Positions 48,039 to 56,554 of a DNA stretch of 64,000 bases are shown piece after piece (positions within the stretch are counted from its first letter, which is position 1; every line of letters begins with the position of its first letter). Both the position numbers and the translations under genes were made by a program. The stretch comes from Pseudoduganella violaceinigra DSM 15887. GTDB lineage: Bacteria; Pseudomonadota; Gammaproteobacteria; Burkholderiales; Burkholderiaceae_D. The notes under the pieces are model-generated. The model was not told the origin of the DNA. It searched no databases and was given only the letters and a program-made list of their open reading frames with translations. Location: assembly GCF_000425385.1 (NCBI RefSeq), contig NZ_AUDI01000009.1, positions 282,448-346,447 of the forward strand, read 5' to 3'.

Positions 48039-48344
48039 TTACCAGCTGGCTTTGGTCATACCCGGGATCTCACCACGCATGGCGAATTCACGGAGCTTGA
48101 TACGACCCAGGCCGAATTTACGGAAGGTGCCACGTGGGCGACCGGTGACCTGGCAGCGGTTGCGCTGACGGGTTGGAGCCGAGTTACGCGGCAGTGCCTG
48201 CAGTTTCAGGCGCGCTTCGTAACGCTCTTCTTCCGACTTGGTCTGGTCATCAATGATGGCCTTCAGAGCGGCGCGCTTGACGGCGAATTTCGCCACCAGG
48301 TCAGCACGCTTCTGTTCACGGTTAATCAGTGCGAGTTTTGCCAT
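48039..48344 (-). CDS. rpsN: 30S ribosomal protein S14 (zinc-free form)
   Basis: 101 residues, the longer form lacking the CxxC...CxxC zinc ligands; it has [20 protein letters not shown] and ends [10 protein letters not shown]. It belongs to the small-subunit head. Confidence 0.98.
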   Translation of the reverse strand: MAKLALINREQKRADLVAKFAVKRAALKAIIDDQTKSEEERYEARLKLQALPRNSAPTRQRNRCQVTGRPRGTFRKFGLGRIKLREFAMRGEIPGMTKASW

Positions 48345-48350
48345 GATCGT

Positions 48351-48890
48351 TTAGTTCCTGAACGGGAATTTAAAGGCGGCGAGCAGCGCTTTGGCTTCGT
48401 CGTCGGTCTTCGCGGTGGTGGTGATCGAAATGTTCATACCACGCAGTGCGTCGATCTTGTCGTACTCGATTTCCGGGAAGATGATCTGTTCTTTCACGCC
48501 GATGTTGTAGTTACCACGGCCATCGAAGGATTTACCAGACACACCACGGAAGTCACGCACGCGCGGCAGAGCCACGGTGATCAGACGGTCCAGGAATTCA
48601 TACATGCGGGCGCCGCGCAGGGTCACCATGGTACCGATCGGGTAGCCTTCGCGGATCTTGAAACCGGCGATAGCCTTACGGGCCTTGGTCACGACTGGCT
48701 TCTGGCCGGCGATCTTGGTCAGGTCGCCAACAGCGTGCTCGATGATTTTCTTGTCAGCCACGGCTTCCGAGAGACCCATGTTCAGGGTGATCTTGGTCAG
48801 GCGCGGCACTTCCATCACGGAGGTGTAACCGAATTTACCGGTCAGCTCAGCGACGATCTTGTCTTTGTACAGTTGTTGCAGACGGGCCAT
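48351..48890 (-). CDS. rplE: 50S ribosomal protein L5
   Basis: 179 residues; binds 5S rRNA and contacts P-site tRNA and S13. Motifs [17 protein letters not shown] and [18 protein letters not shown] are typical. Confidence 0.98.
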   Translation of the reverse strand: MARLQQLYKDKIVAELTGKFGYTSVMEVPRLTKITLNMGLSEAVADKKIIEHAVGDLTKIAGQKPVVTKARKAIAGFKIREGYPIGTMVTLRGARMYEFLDRLITVALPRVRDFRGVSGKSFDGRGNYNIGVKEQIIFPEIEYDKIDALRGMNISITTTAKTDDEAKALLAAFKFPFRN

Positions 48891-48896
48891 TTCTGA

Positions 48897-49211
48897 TTAC
48901 CCTTTCACTACTTCGCCGTTCGACTTGAAGATGCGGACTTTTTTACCGTCCACTTCCTTGAAGCCTACGCGATCTGCCTTACCGGTCGCAGCGTTGAACA
49001 GCGCAACGTTGGACACGTGGATCGGCATGGTCTTATCGACGATGCCACCTTGAACACCCGTCATTGGGTTCGGCTTAACGGCTTTTTTAGCCACGTTAAC
49101 GCCATCAACCACGACGTGCTCAGCGTCTACACGCTGGGTCACTACGCCGCGCTTGCCCTTGTCCTTACCAGTCAGGACGATGACTTCGTCGTTTTTGCGA
49201 ATCTTATCCAT
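48897..49211 (-). CDS. rplX: 50S ribosomal protein L24
   Basis: 104 residues with an N-terminal KOW motif ([18 protein letters not shown]). It is an assembly initiator protein at the tunnel exit, six bases upstream of rplE. Confidence 0.98.
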   Translation of the reverse strand: MDKIRKNDEVIVLTGKDKGKRGVVTQRVDAEHVVVDGVNVAKKAVKPNPMTGVQGGIVDKTMPIHVSNVALFNAATGKADRVGFKEVDGKKVRIFKSNGEVVKG

Positions 49212-49222
49212 TGTCTGACTCC

Positions 49223-49591
49223 TTACAGGACTTCCGGTGCCAGGGACACGATCTTCATGAACTTCTCAGTGCGCAGTTCGCGCGTCACTGGTCCAAAGAT
49301 ACGGGTACCGATCGGTTCCAGCTTGTTGTTCAGCAGGACAGCGGCATTGCCGTCGAACTTCACCAGCGAACCGTCCTGGCGACGCACACCCTTAGCGGTG
49401 CGCACTACCACGGCGTTATAAATTTCACCTTTTTTGACACGGCCGCGAGGCTGAGCCACCTTAACGGTGACTTTGATCACGTCGCCGATGCCAGCGTAAC
49501 GGCGCTTGGAACCGCCCAACACCTTGATGCACATCACTTCCTTGGCACCGGTGTTGTCGGCTACTTCGAGCCGGCTTTCAGTTTGAATCAT
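49223..49591 (-). CDS. rplN: 50S ribosomal protein L14
   Basis: 122 residues, [20 protein letters not shown] start, [15 protein letters not shown] end. It is the first gene of the spc operon, preceded by a 255-base spacer with a promoter candidate. GGGAAAGAG precedes the ATG. Confidence 0.98.
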   Translation of the reverse strand: MIQTESRLEVADNTGAKEVMCIKVLGGSKRRYAGIGDVIKVTVKVAQPRGRVKKGEIYNAVVVRTAKGVRRQDGSLVKFDGNAAVLLNNKLEPIGTRIFGPVTRELRTEKFMKIVSLAPEVL

Positions 49592-49767
49592 AGTTATCTC
49601 TTTCCCAACTTAAGCCGAAGAATCCACACAATGCGGATATCGGTCAGTCTTGGTCCCGCCAGCGCGCACAATGCGCACTGATTGGGTGCTTGATCTTCAT
49701 ACAAGTACTGACCGCTATCGCGTCTGCGGAGAGAAACTTTGCGGCGGATACATGGACGAAGCCCGCA

Positions 49768-49796
49768 AGTATCACATAAAACCTGCGGGCCTGCAA
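49768..49796 (-). promoter_or_regulatory. Candidate spc operon promoter
   Basis: On the minus strand TTGCAG (49791-49796), a 17-base spacer, then TGT-GATACT with -10 GATACT (49768-49773) and an extended -10 TG. The core overlaps a GCCCGCA/TGCGGGC inverted repeat (49761-49767, 49784-49790). Position between rpsQ and rplN matches the known start of spc in E. coli. Confidence 0.55.
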
Positions 49797-49813
49797 GAAC
49801 TAATTAAATTGTG

Positions 49814-49835
49814 GCCGGGAACTCACGCTCCCGGC
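49814..49835 (-). terminator. Hairpin at the end of the S10 segment
   Basis: GCCGGGA/TCCCGGC stem (49814-49820, 49829-49835), 12 bases past the rpsQ stop. It is followed on the minus strand by CACAATTTAATT, so termination would be weak. The rest of the 49592-49846 spacer holds no gene. Confidence 0.5.
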
Positions 49836-49846
49836 TTGCAACTTAC

Positions 49847-50113
49847 TTAGACGATTTGTGCAGCTTGCACTACACGGGTCACCGTCCACGCCTTCGTTTT
49901 GGAGATCGGACGACCTTCCTGGATCTCGACCGTGTCACCGGCTTTGACCTGGTTGGTCTCGTCGTGCGCGTGGTACTTGGCGCTACGCACGATGATCTTG
50001 CCATACAGAGGGTGCTTGACGTGACGTTCGATCAGAACGGTAACGGTCTTGTCCATCTTGTCGGACACGACTTTACCGATCAGAGTACGCTTCAGCTTAA
50101 CTTGTTCGGTCAT
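49847..50113 (-). CDS. rpsQ: 30S ribosomal protein S17
   Basis: 88 residues, an OB-fold 16S rRNA binder ([20 protein letters not shown]). It is the last S10-operon gene, overlapping rpmC by four bases. Confidence 0.98.
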   Translation of the reverse strand: MTEQVKLKRTLIGKVVSDKMDKTVTVLIERHVKHPLYGKIIVRSAKYHAHDETNQVKAGDTVEIQEGRPISKTKAWTVTRVVQAAQIV

Positions 50114-50301
50114 TTCGCTTCCTTCGAGTTCATTACCGTTTTCACGCGGGCGATGTCGCGGCGGACCTTCTTCAGCTGCGAGCTGTTGCCCAGCTGCTGG
50201 GTAGCAGCCTGCATGCGCAGACCGAACTGGGCCTTGAGCAGGTCGTTCAGTTCTTTCTGCAGTGCGGCCTGGTCTTTGCCACGGAGTTCAGATGCTTTCA
50301 T
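50110..50301 (-). CDS. rpmC: 50S ribosomal protein L29
   Basis: 63 residues, a helical hairpin near the tunnel exit ([20 protein letters not shown]). The [10 protein letters not shown] motif is conserved. It is coupled to rpsQ by an ATGA overlap. Confidence 0.98.
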   Translation of the reverse strand: MKASELRGKDQAALQKELNDLLKAQFGLRMQAATQQLGNSSQLKKVRRDIARVKTVMNSKEAK

Positions 50302-50313
50302 ATTTCACTCCAA

Positions 50314-50733
50314 TTATTGGCCAACCTGGCGCACCACGAAGGTGGTAGCCAGCGGCAGTTTAGCAGCAGCCAGACGGAACGCTTCGCGTGCCAGTTCTTC
50401 GCCAACGCCATCCATTTCGTACAGGACTTTGCCTGGACGGATTTCGGCAACGTAGTACTCCGGATTACCCTTACCGTTACCCATACGGACTTCGGCAGGC
50501 TTGTTGGAGATCGGCTTGTCTGGGAAGACACGGATCCAGATACGGCCACCACGCTTGATGTGACGGGTCATCGCACGACGTGCGGACTCGATCTGGCGCG
50601 CGGTGATACGGCCGCGTGCCACGGCCTTCAGGCCGAACTCACCGAACGACACATTGGTGCCGGTGGAGTGCGAAATGCCGGTGTTGCGGCCTTTCTGCTC
50701 TTTACGATATTTCCTGCGGCTTGGTTGCAGCAT
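50314..50733 (-). CDS. rplP: 50S ribosomal protein L16
   Basis: 139 residues, [17 protein letters not shown] start and the [20 protein letters not shown] motif. It binds near the A-site and the peptidyl transferase centre. It follows rpsC by two bases. Confidence 0.98.
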   Translation of the reverse strand: MLQPSRRKYRKEQKGRNTGISHSTGTNVSFGEFGLKAVARGRITARQIESARRAMTRHIKRGGRIWIRVFPDKPISNKPAEVRMGNGKGNPEYYVAEIRPGKVLYEMDGVGEELAREAFRLAAAKLPLATTFVVRQVGQ

Positions 50734-50735
50734 GC

Positions 50736-51527
50736 TTATTCTCCTGCTTTGTCAGCTGCGGCCGGCTTGGCAGCGCGGCGACCGGCTGGGGCTTTGGCGC
50801 CTGGAGCTGGACGGCGGCCAGCTGGCTTACCGTCGTCGCGGCGCGGGCCACGTGGCTTTTTCTCTTCCGCTGGGGTGTCGATGACTGGTGCTTCGCCAGT
50901 GGCGGAGCGGTCACCCTTGTACACCCACACCTTGACACCGATGATGCCGTAGGTGGTCGAGGCTTCCGAAGTACCGTAGTCGATGTCCGCCTTCAGGGTA
51001 TGCAGCGGCACGCGGCCTTCGCGATACCATTCGGTACGGGCGATCTCGATGCCGTTCAGGCGGCCGGAGGACATGATCTTAATGCCCTGGGCGCCCAGGC
51101 GCATTGCGTTCTGCATGGCGCGCTTCATGGCGCGGCGGAACATAATACGCTTTTCCAGCTGCTGGGAGATCGAGTCAGCGATCAGCTGCGCGTCGATTTC
51201 CGGCTTACGGATTTCTTCGATATTCACGTGCACTGGCACGCCCATGATCTTGGTCAGGGCGGACTTCAGTACTTCGATGTCTTCGCCCTTCTTGCCGATC
51301 ACGACGCCAGGACGCGAGCTGTACACGGTGAAGCGTGCGTTCTTGGCAGGACGCTCGATCACGATGCGGCCGACGGAAGCGTTTTTCAGCTTCTTTTTCA
51401 GGAAAGCACGTGCCTTCAGGTCTTCGTTCAGCATGGAAGCGAAGTTACCGTTGGTTGCGTACCAGCGAGATGCCCAGTTACGGGTGACCGCCAGACGGAA
51501 ACCGGTTGGATGAATTTTCTGACCCAT
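50736..51527 (-). CDS. rpsC: 30S ribosomal protein S3
   Basis: 263 residues, longer than E. coli S3 (233). The KH domain ([14 protein letters not shown]) and C-domain are intact up to WVYKGD near residue 210. The last 45 or so residues are a low-complexity Pro/Arg/Lys/Ala tail, likely disordered, as in several betaproteobacteria. S3 lines the mRNA entry channel and has helicase activity with S4 and S5. Confidence 0.98.
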   Translation of the reverse strand: MGQKIHPTGFRLAVTRNWASRWYATNGNFASMLNEDLKARAFLKKKLKNASVGRIVIERPAKNARFTVYSSRPGVVIGKKGEDIEVLKSALTKIMGVPVHVNIEEIRKPEIDAQLIADSISQQLEKRIMFRRAMKRAMQNAMRLGAQGIKIMSSGRLNGIEIARTEWYREGRVPLHTLKADIDYGTSEASTTYGIIGVKVWVYKGDRSATGEAPVIDTPAEEKKPRGPRRDDGKPAGRRPAPGAKAPAGRRAAKPAAADKAGE

Positions 51528-51536
51528 CGCAGCTCC

Positions 51537-51866
51537 TTAGTTACCGACAGTCACGTAAATGTGACAGGATTGTTTCGAGATACGGTCGCCACGACCTTTA
51601 GCGCGTGCAGTGAAGCGCTTCAGGATTGGGCCCTTTTCGACGAAGATCGTTTTCACGAACAGTTCGTCGATGTCGGCACCGTCGTTGTGCTCGGCGTTCG
51701 CAATAGCGGACTCCAGCACTTTCTTCATGATGAACGCGCCTTTTTTCGGGCTGAACTGCAGGATATTCAGGGCAGCATCAACCTTCTTACCGCGAATCAG
51801 GTCAGCGATCAGGCGACCTTTTTGATCCGACAGGCGTACGCCTTTGAGGATAGCTTTGGTTTCCAT
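51537..51866 (-). CDS. rplV: 50S ribosomal protein L22
   Basis: 109 residues. The beta-hairpin that lines the exit tunnel ([16 protein letters not shown] to [13 protein letters not shown]) is complete. The ATG shares one base with the rpsS stop. Confidence 0.98.
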   Translation of the reverse strand: METKAILKGVRLSDQKGRLIADLIRGKKVDAALNILQFSPKKGAFIMKKVLESAIANAEHNDGADIDELFVKTIFVEKGPILKRFTARAKGRGDRISKQSCHIYVTVGN

Positions 51867-52141
51867 TATTTCTTAGCCTTTTTGTCAGCAGCGTGGCCCT
51901 TGAAGGTACGGGTCAGCGCGAATTCGCCGAGCTTGTGACCAACCATGTTCTCGGAAACGTACACAGGCACGTGGACCTTACCGTTGTGCACGGCGATGGT
52001 CAGACCGATGAAGTCAGGCATGATCGTCGAGCGACGGGACCAGGTTTTGATTGGCTTTTTGTCTTTGATCGCTTGCGCGGTTTCGACTTTTTTCACCAGG
52101 TGGGCGTCGCAGAACGGCCCTTTTTTCAATGAACGAGTCAT
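51866..52141 (-). CDS. rpsS: 30S ribosomal protein S19
   Basis: 91 residues, [20 protein letters not shown] start, [20 protein letters not shown] end. It forms the small-subunit head with S13. Confidence 0.98.
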   Translation of the reverse strand: MTRSLKKGPFCDAHLVKKVETAQAIKDKKPIKTWSRRSTIMPDFIGLTIAVHNGKVHVPVYVSENMVGHKLGEFALTRTFKGHAADKKAKK

Positions 52142-52150
52142 GGTTTATCC

Positions 52151-52978
52151 TTATTTCTTGCCGCGGCGAGAGACGATCATCGAAGAAGTACGCTTGTTGG
52201 AGCGAGTCTTCTTACCCTTGGTCTGCTGGCCCCATGGGGACACTGGATGACGACCAGCTGCGGTACGGCCTTCACCACCACCGTGCGGGTGGTCGATCGG
52301 GTTCATGACCACACCGCGGACGGTTGGGCGAACACCGCGCCAGCGCATGGCACCGGCTTTACCAATCTTGCGCAGGCTGTGCTCGGCATTGCCGACTTCG
52401 CCGATGGTGGCGCGGCACTCGATGTGCACGCGGCGCACTTCGCCGGAGCGCAGGCGCACCTGGGCGTAGGTACCTTCGCGGGCCATCAGGACCACAACGG
52501 CGCCAGCGGTACGGGCCATCTGGGCACCTTTACCTGGCAGCATTTCCACGCAGTGGATGTTGGTGCCGACTGGGATGTTGCGGATTGGCAGGCAGTTACC
52601 GGCCTTGATCGGCGCTTCCGAACCGTTCAGCAGGGTGTCGCCAACGCTCACGCCTTTCGGGGCGATGATGTACTTGCGCTCGCCGTCGGCGTAGCACAGC
52701 AGGGCGATGTGCGCGGTGCGGTTTGGATCGTATTCGATACGTTCCACTTTCGCAGGGATGCCATCCTTGTTGCGCTTGAAGTCCACAATACGGTAGTGCT
52801 GCTTGTGACCACCGCCGATGTGGCGGGTGGTGATGTGACCGTTGTTGTTACGGCCAGCAGTCTTCGACTTCTTTTCCAGCAGGGCGGCGAACGGACGACC
52901 TTTGTACAGGTCGCTGTTCACAACCTTCACCATGCCGCGACGGCCTGGGGAGGTTGGCTTCATCTTAACGAGTGCCAT
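52151..52978 (-). CDS. rplB: 50S ribosomal protein L2
   Basis: 275 residues. The conserved [20 protein letters not shown] contains the histidine near the peptidyl transferase centre. Ordered between rplW and rpsS; its start shares a base with the rplW stop. Confidence 0.98.
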   Translation of the reverse strand: MALVKMKPTSPGRRGMVKVVNSDLYKGRPFAALLEKKSKTAGRNNNGHITTRHIGGGHKQHYRIVDFKRNKDGIPAKVERIEYDPNRTAHIALLCYADGERKYIIAPKGVSVGDTLLNGSEAPIKAGNCLPIRNIPVGTNIHCVEMLPGKGAQMARTAGAVVVLMAREGTYAQVRLRSGEVRRVHIECRATIGEVGNAEHSLRKIGKAGAMRWRGVRPTVRGVVMNPIDHPHGGGEGRTAAGRHPVSPWGQQTKGKKTRSNKRTSSMIVSRRGKK

Positions 52979-53295
52979 TATTTAGCCTCCTCGGTGAAAT
53001 TGATTTCCTGGCCTGGCTTCAGGCACACGAAAGCACGCTTGGTGTGGTTGCGGCGACCGACGAAACGGCCGGAACGCTTAACCTTACCTTCGCGGTTCAC
53101 GGTCTGCACCGATTCCACTTCAACCTTGAACAGCAGTTCAACGGCGGCCTTGATTTCTGGCTTGGTCGCATCCTTGGAAACCAGGAACACGATCTGCTCG
53201 TTCTTTTCCGCAACCATGGTGGCTTTTTCGGAAATGACCGGAGCCAGCAGCACCTTCATCAGGCGCTCTTCGCTGTGTTTGATAACTGCGCTCAT
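52978..53295 (-). CDS. rplW: 50S ribosomal protein L23
   Basis: 105 residues; sits at the tunnel exit and docks trigger factor and SRP. The core [20 protein letters not shown] begins at about residue 15, so a shorter start at Met13 (53257-53259) is possible. The four-base overlap with rplD favours the longer one. Confidence 0.97.
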   Translation of the reverse strand: MSAVIKHSEERLMKVLLAPVISEKATMVAEKNEQIVFLVSKDATKPEIKAAVELLFKVEVESVQTVNREGKVKRSGRFVGRRNHTKRAFVCLKPGQEINFTEEAK

Positions 53296-53912
53296 GCCAG
53301 CATCTCCTCAATCTGTGCCAGGGCTGCCTTGGTGACCAGGACCTTCTTGTAGAAGACCAGGGACATTGGGTCAGCGTGACGCGGCTCGACAACCAGCACG
53401 TTCGGCAGGTTGCGGGAAGCCAGTTCCAGGTTTTCCTGGATGGTATCGGTAACGATCAGGACGGAGTCCAGACCCATGCCGGTCAGCTTTTGCGACAGCA
53501 GCTTGGTCTTCGGGGCTTCGATCGACAGATCTTCGATCACCACCAGACGCTCTTCACGGGCCAGCTGAGACAGGATCGAGCAGATACCTGCGCGATACAT
53601 CTTCTTGTTGACCTTGTGGGTGAAGTTCTCGTCAGGGGAGTTCGGGAAGATGCGACCACCACCGCGCCACAGCGGGGAGGAGGACATACCAGCACGAGCA
53701 CGGCCGGTGCCTTTTTGGCGCCATGGCTTCTTGGTCGTGTGGTGGACTTCTTCACGGTCTTTTTGCTTGCGGTTACCGCTACGTGCGTTCGCAGCGTAAG
53801 CAACGACGACTTGGTGGATCAGTGCTTCGTTGTAGTCACGGCCGAAGACGGTGTCAGCGGCGGCTACGTTGGAGGCGACTTGACCTTGCGCGTTCAAGAG
53901 CTTCAGTTCCAT
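53292..53912 (-). CDS. rplD: 50S ribosomal protein L4
   Basis: 206 residues. The extended tunnel loop has [20 protein letters not shown]. In E. coli free L4 represses the S10 operon by acting on the leader upstream of rpsJ. Here that gene is on a different transcript, so such control would be uncoupled. Confidence 0.98.
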   Translation of the reverse strand: MELKLLNAQGQVASNVAAADTVFGRDYNEALIHQVVVAYAANARSGNRKQKDREEVHHTTKKPWRQKGTGRARAGMSSSPLWRGGGRIFPNSPDENFTHKVNKKMYRAGICSILSQLAREERLVVIEDLSIEAPKTKLLSQKLTGMGLDSVLIVTDTIQENLELASRNLPNVLVVEPRHADPMSLVFYKKVLVTKAALAQIEEMLA

Positions 53913-53915
53913 CGA

Positions 53916-54572
53916 TTAAGCTCCCTTCTTTGCTTTAACTTTAACAGCTGGCGATACAACAACCTGGCCGTTTTTCGCGCCTGGCACTGCACCTTTCACC
54001 AGCAGCAGCTGGCGTTCAGCGTCGATACGAGCGATTTCCAGATTCTGGGTGGTGACGGTGACGTCGCCCATGTGACCGGTCATGCGCTTACCTGGGAACA
54101 CACGGCCTGGATCCTGCGCCATACCGATCGAGCCTGGTACGTTGTGCGAACGGGAGTTACCGTGGGTTTGACGACCCGAAGCGAAGTTGTGACGCTTGAT
54201 GGTACCGGCATAGCCTTTACCAATCGACACACCTTGCACGTCGATCTTTTGACCGACTTCGAACAGGGAAGCGGCAATCACTTCACCGGCTTTCAGTTCG
54301 GAGGCTTTAGCTGCGTCAACGCGGAATTCCTTGATGAAGGAACCAGCTTCAACACCTGCTTTAGCGTAGTGACCGGCAGCAGCTTTAGTCACGCGGGATG
54401 CGCGACGCTGACCGAAGACAACCTGAACAGCGGAATAACCATCCACTTCAGGAGTTTTGATTTGCGCAACACGGTTGTTCGACACGTCGACCACGGTGAC
54501 TGGGATCGAATCCCCGTCATCGGTGAAGATGCGCATCATACCAACCTTGCGACCGAGGAGGCCAAGGCTCAT
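53916..54572 (-). CDS. rplC: 50S ribosomal protein L3
   Basis: 218 residues, [20 protein letters not shown] start; the loop reaching the peptidyl transferase centre has [20 protein letters not shown] with the Gln that is methylated by PrmB in relatives. Here it is the first gene of its transcription unit: upstream is a 235-base spacer and then a divergent PEP-CTERM gene, not rpsJ. GGAGAAAAA precedes the ATG. Confidence 0.98.
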   Translation of the reverse strand: MSLGLLGRKVGMMRIFTDDGDSIPVTVVDVSNNRVAQIKTPEVDGYSAVQVVFGQRRASRVTKAAAGHYAKAGVEAGSFIKEFRVDAAKASELKAGEVIAASLFEVGQKIDVQGVSIGKGYAGTIKRHNFASGRQTHGNSRSHNVPGSIGMAQDPGRVFPGKRMTGHMGDVTVTTQNLEIARIDAERQLLLVKGAVPGAKNGQVVVSPAVKVKAKKGA

Positions 54573-54668
54573 TTTTTCTCCATTCCCACCTACGATTGGG
54601 CGGGGCTTTGTTTAACTACAAAAAATGATACGGGCCATAAAAAAGACGAACCCATACCGAAGCCGGCT

Positions 54669-54697
54669 AGTGTACCGAGAATTCCCACTTGACGCAA
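54669..54697 (-). promoter_or_regulatory. Candidate promoter of the rplC-led S10 segment
   Basis: On the minus strand TTGCGT (54692-54697), exactly 17 bases, then TACACT (54669-54674). This would give a leader of roughly 90 bases before rplC. On the plus strand an overlapping TTGACG (54689-54694) with TATGGC 18 bases downstream could drive the PEP-CTERM gene, making a divergent promoter pair. Confidence 0.5.
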
Positions 54698-54807
54698 CAG
54701 CTTTGTACGAGGTATGGCAAATGTTTGTGTTCCGCCAAGGCTGAATCCTGCGTGGCGCGCGCGGCGCCGGCTTCGCGCTACCCTTGCAGGGTTATCAGGA
54801 GGACATT

Positions 54808-55602
54808 ATGGACAGGATAGCAAGCTCAGTAATGACGGCGCTGTGCCTCGCCAGCGCCCTGCCCGCGTGGGCCCAGTACCGCGCCCTGGACGGCGCCGTG
54901 ACCTTCTCCGACCCGCAAGTGACGGCCGCGGCGATCGCCCCCGATGGCCCCGCGCCGGGGGTCACCCAGACCGTGCGGCCTTGGGCGCATCTGTCCAACG
55001 ACCTGTGCTTCCCGCCCGCCTTCTGCCAACATGAGCGCATCGACGCCGGGCCCGACGATGCGGCGACGCTGCCGCAGCATTCTTCGCTCCGCTACCGGAA
55101 CAGCTGGACAACGGCCGAGGCCCGGGACGGGTATACCGCCCTCGCCGCCCACCTCGAATTCATCCCCGGCGCCAGCCGCAACACCGTGTCAGCCGATGCC
55201 GACTACCAGGTGCACAACTTCGACGTGGCGCCCAACACGGTGGCGACGTTTACCGTCCGCCTGCATGGCGCACTGAGTGCCGCGGATGCCGCCTTCCCCT
55301 ACCTTGGCCGGGTCCTGGGCGAGACCCAGTTCATGCCCGCCACGCTCAACCAGTGGCAACATAGTTATTTCAGCCTGCTACTGTCGCCGCAGGCCCAGTC
55401 GTTCGACGACACCATTGTCGCCACCTTGCGCAACGACACGACGGAAGTGGAAAACGTCTGGTGGTACTGGCATTCCGGCCTGGACTTGCAGTTGCCCGTG
55501 CCGGAACCCGCTGCCTGGCTGATGCTGCTGGCGGGTCTGGCCCTCCTGCTGCCCAAGGCAGGCCTCATGCCCAGGCGCGTCGCGCGGCAGCAGACGCGGT
55601 GA
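54808..55602 (+). CDS. PEP-CTERM sorting domain protein
   Basis: 264 residues. Signal peptide about 1-22 (ending PAWAQ). The mature beta-rich domain has two Cys (CFPPAFC) that could pair. The C-terminus from about 231 is the exosortase recognition tripartite signal: VPEP, a hydrophobic segment AAWLMLLAGLALLLP, and a basic tail (MPRRVARQQ). Such proteins are exported and processed by exosortase, often with exopolysaccharide. No exosortase is in the window. The ATG is preceded by AGGAGG. Its last 38 bases overlap the convergent gene. Confidence 0.88.
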   Translation: MDRIASSVMTALCLASALPAWAQYRALDGAVTFSDPQVTAAAIAPDGPAPGVTQTVRPWAHLSNDLCFPPAFCQHERIDAGPDDAATLPQHSSLRYRNSWTTAEARDGYTALAAHLEFIPGASRNTVSADADYQVHNFDVAPNTVATFTVRLHGALSAADAAFPYLGRVLGETQFMPATLNQWQHSYFSLLLSPQAQSFDDTIVATLRNDTTEVENVWWYWHSGLDLQLPVPEPAAWLMLLAGLALLLPKAGLMPRRVARQQTR

Positions 55603-56185
55603 GGGGAGCTGTACGCCCGGGCGTCGCGCCCGCGGTCTGACGCCTGGCGTGCAGCACATCCTGGCCGGCCGCTTGCCAGGTGTGCAGCTGTCGCCGCATG
55701 CGCGCCTGCGATGGCAGCACGGCGCCCACTACGGGTCCGCCGGCAGCGATCGCCACCTGCTCAGGCAATCGCTCATAGCCGCGAAAGAGATCGGGCTGTC
55801 CACGCCCCAGCCGCGCCTGCAGGATTTGCATCAGGTCCTGGTAGGCAGCGCTACCCGGCGTCGGGGCGCAAGGCAAGGCTAGCCGGAAGGCGGGCGCGGC
55901 GCCATGTCCCGCCACGGCGACGTCGCGGTAGGCACTGACCACCACGGCGGCCAACACCGTGCCGGGACGCACGTCGAGTTGCCAGGCCACCGTTTCATAG
56001 CTGGCCAGCACCAGCACCATACGCGTGCCACGCTGGTCAAGCACCACCCGCACTGGCGCGGCCGGCGGCCCGGCCGTGAAGCCGGACAGCACCATCAGTT
56101 GCGCGCCCTCGGCGAGGGAGGGGGCCAGCAGACCGCCTGGCAGCATCGCGCTGGCGGGGGAGTGTGAATTATGAATGTCGTTCAT
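55565..56185 (-). CDS. Unrecognised protein, end of the cre operon
   Basis: 206 residues with no signal peptide or membrane segment that I can see. It is Ala/Pro/Arg rich. A beta-rich centre (VRVVLDQRGTRMVLVLASYE; VAWQLDVRPGTVLAAVVVSA) is followed by a basic low-complexity tail from about 170. The start is supported by GGAG eight bases before the ATG. It overlaps the 3' end of the PEP-CTERM gene. It lies downstream of creD and a small membrane protein on the same strand. I do not recognise the family. Confidence 0.6.
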   Translation of the reverse strand: MNDIHNSHSPASAMLPGGLLAPSLAEGAQLMVLSGFTAGPPAAPVRVVLDQRGTRMVLVLASYETVAWQLDVRPGTVLAAVVVSAYRDVAVAGHGAAPAFRLALPCAPTPGSAAYQDLMQILQARLGRGQPDLFRGYERLPEQVAIAAGGPVVGAVLPSQARMRRQLHTWQAAGQDVLHARRQTAGATPGRTAPLTASAAARRAWA

Positions 56186-56215
56186 ACAAGCTCCAAATAA
56201 AATGGCCAGGCCAGC

Positions 56216-56533
56216 TCAACTTGCCGAGTAGCCGAATAAGAATCCATAGGCAAACCAAATCGCCACTGGCCACCCGAGGGTCATACCCAAATGCGCCAGC
56301 CTGTCCCGCAGCGGCGCAATATCAAGCAACGTCCTGCTTCTTGACGATATGACGAGCGCGGCAAGATACGTCAGCGCAAAGCCGATATTCAGGGCGACGA
56401 CGATGGCTCCCCAAGTACCAGGGTCGCCGCTCGCCCCAAATTCCGTGATGCGCAACCATGCCAGCCCCGCATGCTCGAGTAGTCCAAATATGACCATCTG
56501 CAGGAAAAGAAGGCCCCAATAGATCCGGCGCAT
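56216..56533 (-). CDS. Small unknown membrane protein
   Basis: 105 residues with three hydrophobic segments (about 4-22, 42-63 and 82-102), so a three-span inner-membrane protein. The ATG at 56531-56533 has GGAGGG seven bases upstream and is preferred over 56554. It lies 21 bases after the creD stop, so it is probably cotranscribed. No function can be assigned. Confidence 0.65.
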   Translation of the reverse strand: MRRIYWGLLFLQMVIFGLLEHAGLAWLRITEFGASGDPGTWGAIVVALNIGFALTYLAALVISSRSRTLLDIAPLRDRLAHLGMTLGWPVAIWFAYGFLFGYSAS

Positions 56534-56554
56534 GAGGGAGCCCTCCAGGTCCAT

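Noticed and set aside
49592..49846. The S10-spc gap as an insertion
   Set aside because: A spacer at this place is expected from the classical operon boundary; only its promoter details are noted as a finding.
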